From Nephromyces sp. MM_2019 (lineage: Eukaryota > Apicomplexa > Aconoidasida > Nephromycida): a stretch of DNA of 16,394 bases. Under the pieces are notes generated by a model. The model searched no databases. It saw only the letters and a program-made list of their open reading frames with translations, and had not been told where the DNA came from. The stretch spans positions 3,982-20,375 of the forward strand of contig JADHZB010001104.1 in the NCBI GenBank assembly GCA_015657535.1. The letters are read 5' to 3'. The translations under genes were made by a program, and so were the position numbers. Of the stretch, positions 10,222-16,394 are shown one piece after another; position 1 is the stretch's first letter, and each line of letters starts with the position of its first letter.

Positions 10222-11862
10222 ACTAGTTGATAGGTATCAGTGGTGTTTAGGTTTGTATCTTTTAAAAATGTATATATATATATATATTATTTATATATTT
10301 CAACTATAGAATAAATGTGTGTGTAGCGTAGACCTTTGTGAAAAGTATGAAGCAGGTGTGTAAATGTTAGGTGTAAGTATTACCCAAGTGCCTATGTCTA
10401 TGAAGGTCTGCACAGGTGTAGAAGTTGATCAAACACTATAGTGTGTGTATGTAGGCACTAAAAATATTTTTAGATGATTACATTTAGGATTGAATTCATT
10501 TTATGCTTTGAATTGCTATAATATATACTTAAGTATAAACATAAATGGGTTTGTGGTTGAATTTAGCACTAATAAGTGTGCAAAAAAGAATAAAAAAACG
10601 ATACTTAGGTGCATCAAAATTAAAATGCATAATTTACATGAAAAATATATATTATGAGTCTGCGTGGTGCCTTATATTCATTATGCGTTGCTTTTTGGTA
10701 AATTTTTCGTTTTTGAATCGAGTTACTTAGAGGAGATAACTATATTTTCCCATGTTATATTAAGCCTTGGTTTGAAAAAGTGCTCTTATATATGTAATGT
10801 TTCTGAACAATATATTCTTAAAAACACTGAGTACAAGTTTAGAGTAGATTGTGTTTGTTATTGCTAAAACATTATCGTGTCTAAAAATTACATATTTACA
10901 AAGTTTACGAGTGAAGTTGCTTTAGTTGAGATACAAGTCTTATGCTTGTATAAAAAATAGATTAGGACGTTGAGTTTTTAAATTATTTTATATAATCATA
11001 TATATTATTACATCTTCAATTATTATTCTCCATAATCTATAAAATTGTTTCATTGAATATAAAAGTGAAATAAATTGGAAGTTTTAACAGCAATCCATCT
11101 GAACAAAAATTTACTTAAAGATTTGCATTTCTCCTTTGATATTTCTGTAAATTTTATTTATAATTTAATTGGTTATGAGTGATCAATAAAGCTTTTGTTA
11201 TTCTCACACATTTTTAGTATACTGAAGATTTGAAAAACAAAGTTAATAAAATTAGAAGGAAATAAATTCATACATAATACACTCACCCGAGAAAATAAAA
11301 GTAAATTTCAGATCAAAATATTAGGGTGCTCTAAAGCTCTTTACAATTTAAAATAAGTAAAAAATATTATTGAAGCAAAATATCAATGACGATATTATAA
11401 ATCGAGTGTAAACTACTCTAAAATTTGGTGAAAATAAGAAACTTGTCCCTGAATTAAATATGTATTCAAATAATTTTTTCGAGCACTTATAGGAACCTTA
11501 TTATTAATTCGAAATCCAATCTTGAGAAAAACATGATACAAGTCGTGAAATAAAAATATCCAAACTCTACTAAGCCTAGTTAAATTATTGAAGATGAATG
11601 AATTTTTGATGGAATTTGTTTTCATAATTTTAAAAGTAAAATCAATGAGTATGATGTATAAGTATTATGGAAAAGAACTCTTAAAATGTCTGTATGCTTA
11701 ACTTAAAGATTTATTCCTTTTAAGAGCATCAATATTCTTTGTTATTGGAACAATCGTCTATTATTTACTAGTATTAATTTCAATTATAATCAGATTTTAT
11801 AAAATGAGCTTTCACTCCTACAAGGTGTTTTAAGATTAAAGGCGGGGAGAGGAGGGTGCATT

Positions 11863-11979
11863 CCGATCTATTTCAAACTCCTACCTTACACTGATAATTT
11901 ACACAGTTGTTTATCACTGATAATTCACATCGCTATTTCAAGTCGGTGTTTCACACCGCTACTTCATGGTGCTATTCCA
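11863..11979. repeat. 13-bp minisatellite
   Basis: About nine diverged units with consensus near CACCGCTATTTCA. Seven are clear from 11889 to 11979, and the two at 11863 and 11876 are weaker. Units alternate between CACTGATAATTYA and CATCGCTATTTCA types, giving a 26-bp higher-order period at 11889-11940. The array is richer in GC than its surroundings. Confidence 0.8.
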
Positions 11980-12931
11980 CGCTCCCAGAGAAACTATACC
12001 CAATAAGAATATAATATGAATCAAGCGTTTACATGCGCAATAAGTGTATGAAATTTAAACGTACTTAGAATAATGTTTCATAACCAACATTAATAACTTG
12101 CGAAGAATTATGTAGATTATACTGCAAATGGTACCTTAATTTTATAATCGAAAGTATTTGTTTTCCCCAACGCTTCTTTAATAGGGCTTGTGTACATATT
12201 GTAAAAGAGTTATCAAGTGAATCTAAATACAAATACAATTTTATAATGATTATTCATAGGATATCTTATTTTAAAATTGCATGATTAAATTGAAAATTCT
12301 AAATTAATTACTATCACACAATTTATATTTGAGTAAAATGCAACCACTTAAACGTACACTTTAAACACATGCCATATTTAACACAGCACAGACTTCAAAT
12401 ACATACCTTCAATGTTTCAAATGAACCTAATGATCACCAATTTCACATATGCTTTAAGCATAGTGCACACATTATACAGACGCACTCTTTTTCAAATATA
12501 TACGAGCACGCTCTATTTTCAAAAACGTGCAAACGCACTCTATTTTCAAAAAATTGCACACACGTCCCTTATATACATGCAAAAAATTGAAAATAAATTT
12601 TGTAACTTCTTAATTTATATTTATATTTGACAAGATAAAATGTTGAAAACAATTTGATTATATCTCCATAAGAAGCACGTGAATATATTGTGTGTGCGTA
12701 GTATAAACAAAAGAATTCTACCAAAAATAACTATTTGTAAAATAATAATATTGTAAATTTAAGAACAAAATTCATTATTGAATAAATTAATGTTAAAGAT
12801 TATATATATATAATTCATGAGATAAGATTTAGACAGTGCTTTTGCATTTTCATTCTAAAAATCAAATTAAGATAAAAAAATTCTATAATTTATAAAGTAT
12901 ATAGAGGGATGGGTAAACAATTATATTTTAC

Positions 12932-12934
<3 letters not shown>

Positions 12935-12971
<37 letters not shown>
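12935..12971. repeat. (TA)n microsatellite
   Basis: The longest uninterrupted TA tract in the window, about 37 bp, downstream of gene 3. Confidence 0.95.
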
Positions 12972-12973
<2 letters not shown>

Positions 12974-13279
12974 ATTTTTAAGTAAAAATAGATGGATGAT
13001 TTTTCACACGGTATAACTAGTTTTTTGTAGAAGATTAAATTTACGCATATATTACACAGAAAGGTATATATATGTATAAATACATATATATATGTAAATA
13101 ATTTCATACCTATGTACATATATATATATATATATGTAAATATATAGTAATATATCTATACATATCTACAGATGTCTACACATGCATTTACCTTTATATA
13201 TATGTGTACATCATTAAACGAACCCGCATATATATGTATAAATATAATTGTATAAATATATACACACAAATACACAAAG

Positions 13280-16200
13280 TTATTGATAAGTGTATATATC
13301 ATTCCTTCTCTTAAATCGAACTTTTGGGTTAGTAGTGTCCATACAAAAATACTTTTTAACGAGTTCATAAAGTTTGCATATTTTAGGTGTTGTATGTGTA
13401 TTATTATTATCTCCTCTTATATTATTTTCAACGGCTAAACCCTTAATAAACTGATGTTGATATATATGCCCCTTTTTTATTTTTATATTAAAATTGTTTG
13501 CAATTTCAACAAGGCTCATATCATTTTTCAAACGTGTGTAAATGTTAGGGTGGTTGTATTTAATGTGAGTAATCATTTTTTCAAGAGAATTAGATTGGTA
13601 AAATATACATCCAAATAAACAAATATTATGATGTGTAAATAGATGTATGTCAAGGCTGATTTGGTCTGGAAAAATCTGTAAAAAAAATTATTTTTGATAT
13701 TTTATGGGTGGTAGGTAGGTATATATATATGTATGTTGTGTGTTTATATGGGTAGGATATATTTATAGTAGATGTGCATTATATGCATATGTTGAGTTGA
13801 ATTTTGAGCTGTGTTTATATTAAGTGTGTGTAAATATCAAAGATATGAATAATAAAGCATGAGATCATATTAGATATATTTAAATTCAATAGTAATTAGA
13901 CACATTCTCACATCTACACAGAAAATAAAAAATATTTACAGTTATGCATACACAGTTATACATACATATACACACATATTTATTCATACATACATATATA
14001 TATAGGCTCAACTATACACAACATCGACAACATACACATACATAAACATATACAAACACACACACATTCATACACACATTAAAACACATATAAATATATA
14101 ACTTAATGCATATATGAAAAGTACAACGCCTGTTCCCAATCTAAATGCACACCCAAATAAGTAATACAACCCATTTGATTGATTTCATACCTCAACATGT
14201 TTAATGATTTCACTCAAATGTGTATTGAATTTTTCTACACACTTGATATTTCGTTTATTATACTGTGTTTCTATGTCTAATTTAACTTTATCTAGACAAC
14301 TATAACAAGCAAAGTGTTCATTTTCTAAGTGTTCATAAAGATCATATAAATCAAAACACATCGTATTACAAAATGGACAAGATGTGTGTGGCTCTATAGG
14401 TGGGTGTGTAGATATATAGCCCATGTGTGTGTGTAATACCAAATCTTGAACTCTATAGAATTCTAGTTCACATATAAACAATGACGATTTATTATTTTCA
14501 CACGCATAACAAATTGAATGTTGATGTTGGTTATATATGTGATTTAATAACTCTTCTACGCTATCATATTTTAATTTGGATGTGTGTAAATGTAGGCATT
14601 TTCCTACAGCTGTGTGTGTATTTTGTGTGTGGATTGAAGAGGCATATACTTCTAATTTTTGATCTGGATTAGTACGTGTGTGTGGGGAATCGGTGTGTGA
14701 ATTATCAAGTTGATGGTGTGTTTGAATATAATCATGATGTGTGTATGTTTCATCAATATGGTGATGTGTATGTGCTTCATCAATATGGTGATGTGTGTGT
14801 GCTTCATCAATATGGTGATGTGTGTGTGCTTCATCAATATGGTGATGTGTATGTGTTTCATCAATATGGTGATGTGTATGTGTACAATCATGATGTGAAT
14901 GTATATAATCATGATTTGAATGTGTATAATCATGATGTAAATGGTTTTTATGTTGATATGTGTTTTGAGGTGTGTGTGTATCATTACAATATGTATCTTT
15001 ATTATCAATATAGAGATAAGAATCTATGTAATTATAATCTGTATGTGTGTCTTTGTGGTAATGAGATGCGTGTATATAATCATGGTTTGAATGTGTTTTG
15101 TCAATGTGATGGTGTGTATGTGTTTTGTCAATGTGATGGTGTGTATGTGTTATGTCAATGTGATGATGTGTATCAGTTTTGTCAATGTGGTGATGTGTAT
15201 GTGTGTAGTGATGATCTGTGTGTAAATTATCAATATGGTGATGGGTATATGCTTTTTCAATATGACAAGGGGTGTGTTTGTTACAAACATAGTGATGTGA
15301 GTGTATTTTCTCACAATCGCTATGTGTAATTGTATTCCCATTTAAACAGTGTTCATTAATGTGTGTGTCTCGGTGTGTGTGTTCGTGATATGGAAGCATG
15401 TGACCAGGTTTTTGTGAGTGTGTGTGTACCTGTGTGTGTTTATTGTCAGTGTGTAAGCTATTGCACTTATTACTATTTAAATCATTATTATTTCTCTTAA
15501 AATATAAATCATGATTTTGATTTATTTCTAAGTCAATATTATGTGTGTATAAATCAAGTGTTTGATCTGTTTGTAAATCAATGTTGTGTGTGTATAAGTC
15601 GAGTTTATCGTGTGTGTGCAAACCATTTTTATGTGTGTGCACTTCAAGATCTTTATGTGTATGAATCTCGAAGTCCTCGTGTGTGTACATCTCAAATGAT
15701 TCTTCGTGCTTCTTCCCCTCAAACTCCTCGTGTGTGTGCATCTCAAATAATTCTTCGTGTATCTCACCCTTAAATGTCTCATGTGTGTGCATCTCAAATT
15801 CCTTGTGTGTCTCCCCTTTAAACCGCTCATTTGTTTCCCCCTTAAACACTTCATGTGTGTGCACCTCAAATTCCTTGTATGTCTCCCCTTTAAACACCTC
15901 ATGTGTGTGCATATCTAAATGTTTGTTGGGTAAAGATAATTGAGACATCCAATGTGATCGACAGGGTTCAAACCAACAACGAAGTTCTGTAACTAAATTA
16001 ACTAATAATTGAATGAGTTTATCTTCAAGATATAAATTTAATTCTGTGTTGTATAGTTTGAAAAATGTTTTTCGTTCATTTCGTCTAAATATGTAAATGT
16101 GTGTAATTATATCTTTACAATATGGACATCTGAATTTCTTGTATGCATACCTCTTCTTCAAACAGCACAGCCAACACAAAAATTTATGACAATTTGGACA

Positions 16201-16338
16201 TTTCCATCGATAATGTAATTGTTGTGAACATTTCTGACACATTTCATTTTTGTTTTCAAATGGCTTTTTGAGGTGAGGTATATACCAATTTCTTATAATA
16301 TCTCTAAATACACACGTTTCCAATATATTGGGTTGCAT
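13280..16338 (-). CDS. ZNF598/Hel2-like RING and zinc-finger protein with giant His-rich insertion (gene 3), two exons
   Basis: Exon 1 is 16338-14191 (716 aa) and exon 2 is 13675-13280 (131 aa and TAA), about 847 aa. The join is GAG|GTATGA (14191/14190) to TTTTTTTTACAG|ATT (13676/13675), phase 0. Domains: IRNWYIP at 15-21; RING-like cysteines C34, C37, C47, C50, C55, C58, C71 and C74; a YLEDKLI linker near 103-109; half finger C121/C126; His/Thr/Glu-rich repeats to about 590; half finger H600/H605; C610/C613 with H636; PPIEPH before C654/C657/H670/H675; C678/C681, completed in exon 2 by H727/H731; and a fifth finger C735/C739/H753/H758, as expected for ZNF598/Hel2. The tail is basic, and further exons are possible. 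It lacks gene 1's PPGL, FPxL and RanBP2 parts. If the insertion tolerates folding, finger 1 has a loop of 473 residues. Role inferred, not shown. Confidence 0.75.
13676..14190 (-). other. Intron of gene 3
   Basis: A 515-nt phase-0 intron with strong sites (AG|GTATGA and an eight-T tract plus ACAG). The donor half (about 13985-14110) is TG-rich and the acceptor half (about 13700-13830) CA-rich on the transcript strand. A perfect 17-bp complementarity links 13720-13736 with 13988-14004. Confidence 0.75.
14749..14883 (-). repeat. 27-bp coding repeat, five units, in gene 3
   Basis: Five head-to-tail 27-bp units encode residues 486-530 as [T/A]HTHHHIDE. Units differ by single bases only, so the array looks recently expanded. 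The clustered His residues make metal binding plausible but unproven. Confidence 0.95.
15097..15204 (-). repeat. 27-bp coding repeat, four units, in gene 3
   Basis: Four units encode residues 379-414 as THTHHHIDK with one diverged unit (IDI). It is a separate family from the block at 14749, with Lys in place of Glu, and probably expanded independently from a common ancestor unit. Confidence 0.92.
15540..15912 (-). repeat. Degenerate HTHE-x-FKGE repeat region in gene 3
   Basis: From residue 143 the protein repeats motifs such as MHTHEVFKGET, EFEMHTHE and DLYTHNIDL with irregular spacing. It is acidic and His-rich, unlike the basic repeats in gene 1, and marks the start of the insertion inside zinc finger 1. 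Confidence 0.85.
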
Positions 16339-16394
16339 TGTTTGTGTGGGTAGTGTGTGTGTGGGGAAGGTGGGGGGGGAGAGGGTGGAGTGAG
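16339..16394. promoter_or_regulatory. G-rich/C-rich tract upstream of gene 3
   Basis: The plus strand changes from TGTGTG to an almost pure purine tract with runs of 4, 8 and 3 G, so the transcript strand is C- and CA-rich directly before the ATG. It could be a pyrimidine-rich 5'UTR or promoter element, and the plus strand could form a G-quadruplex. The window ends here. Confidence 0.45.

Larger units (their letters stand above)
9621..13279. other. Spacer between genes 2 and 3, no supported gene
   Basis: About 3.7 kb with only short A/T-driven reading frames. It holds the 20-bp triplicate, a foldback, a 13-bp minisatellite, a TG-flavoured patch near 10310-10460 and TA/ATGTA-rich DNA from 12935 to 13260, which lies past the gene 3 stop and may include its 3'UTR. 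Confidence 0.6.

Noticed and set aside
11413..11625. Minus-strand frame of 70 aa
   Set aside because: Composition is plausible for protein, but there is no recognised motif or splice context. A frame of this length is common by chance in AT-rich DNA.
12369..12630. Overlapping plus-strand frames of about 72 aa
   Set aside because: Both frames are open over the same short near-repeats (GCACTCTATTTTCAAAAA). No domain, no splice support.
14749..15204. CRISPR-like regular repeats
   Set aside because: Units are directly adjacent with no spacers, and they encode protein in a eukaryotic gene.
14676..15329. Long plus-strand open frame opposite gene 3
   Set aside because: It is the antisense of the 27-bp coding repeats, whose 3n length keeps other frames open. 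It has no domain, and the minus frame carries conserved zinc fingers on both sides.

Overview
This is AT-rich nuclear DNA from an intron-containing eukaryote. Exon joins occur at GTATGT, GTATGA and GTTAGA donors and pyrimidine/AG acceptors. TAA (and probably TGA) acts as stop, and coding exons are broken by long low-complexity repeats. I cannot name the organism. An AT-rich protist or a small parasitic or simple animal would fit, and nothing seen is bacterial, viral or organellar.

The window holds three paralogous genes in tandem, all on the minus strand, about 3.7-3.9 kb apart. Gene 1 is at 245-4602 (two exons, about 1325 aa), gene 2 at 8461-9620 (two exons, about 311 aa) and gene 3 at 13280-16338 (two exons, about 847 aa). 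All share an IRNWY[L/I]P motif and an eight-cysteine RING-like module (HYRW, CWLC). These are followed by an F/L-E-D linker, a CWF-x2-C half finger, an L-x2-H-x4-H half finger, a C-x2-C finger, a PPxEPH-x2-C-x2-C finger and a final HFxCxxC finger. The order matches ZNF598/Hel2, the E3 ubiquitin ligase that senses collided ribosomes. Gene 1 also carries PPGL motifs, the type of ligand bound by GYF-domain proteins such as GIGYF, three FPxL motifs and a C-terminal RanBP2-type zinc finger. Homology to ZNF598/Hel2 is inferred from domain order and motifs, and no search was run.

The paralogues differ mostly by repeat expansion. Gene 1 has a 60-bp and a 36-bp coding minisatellite. Gene 3 carries about 470 residues of His/Thr-rich repeats between the Cys pair and the His pair of its first zinc finger. 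Gene 2 is the compact, repeat-free form. Genes 1 and 3 and their flanks are full of TG/CA tracts, while gene 2 and the middle 8 kb are not.

The TG/CA tracts have a polarity. Coding exons read CA, the first half of the introns of genes 1 and 3 reads TG, and the second half reads CA again, so the intron halves are complementary and could pair across the intron. Both genes also switch to TG just after the stop codon.

The two spacers (about 4660-8460 and 9621-13279) show no convincing gene. They contain microsatellites, a perfect 24-bp palindrome, a 20-bp triplicate, a 70-nt foldback and a 13-bp minisatellite.
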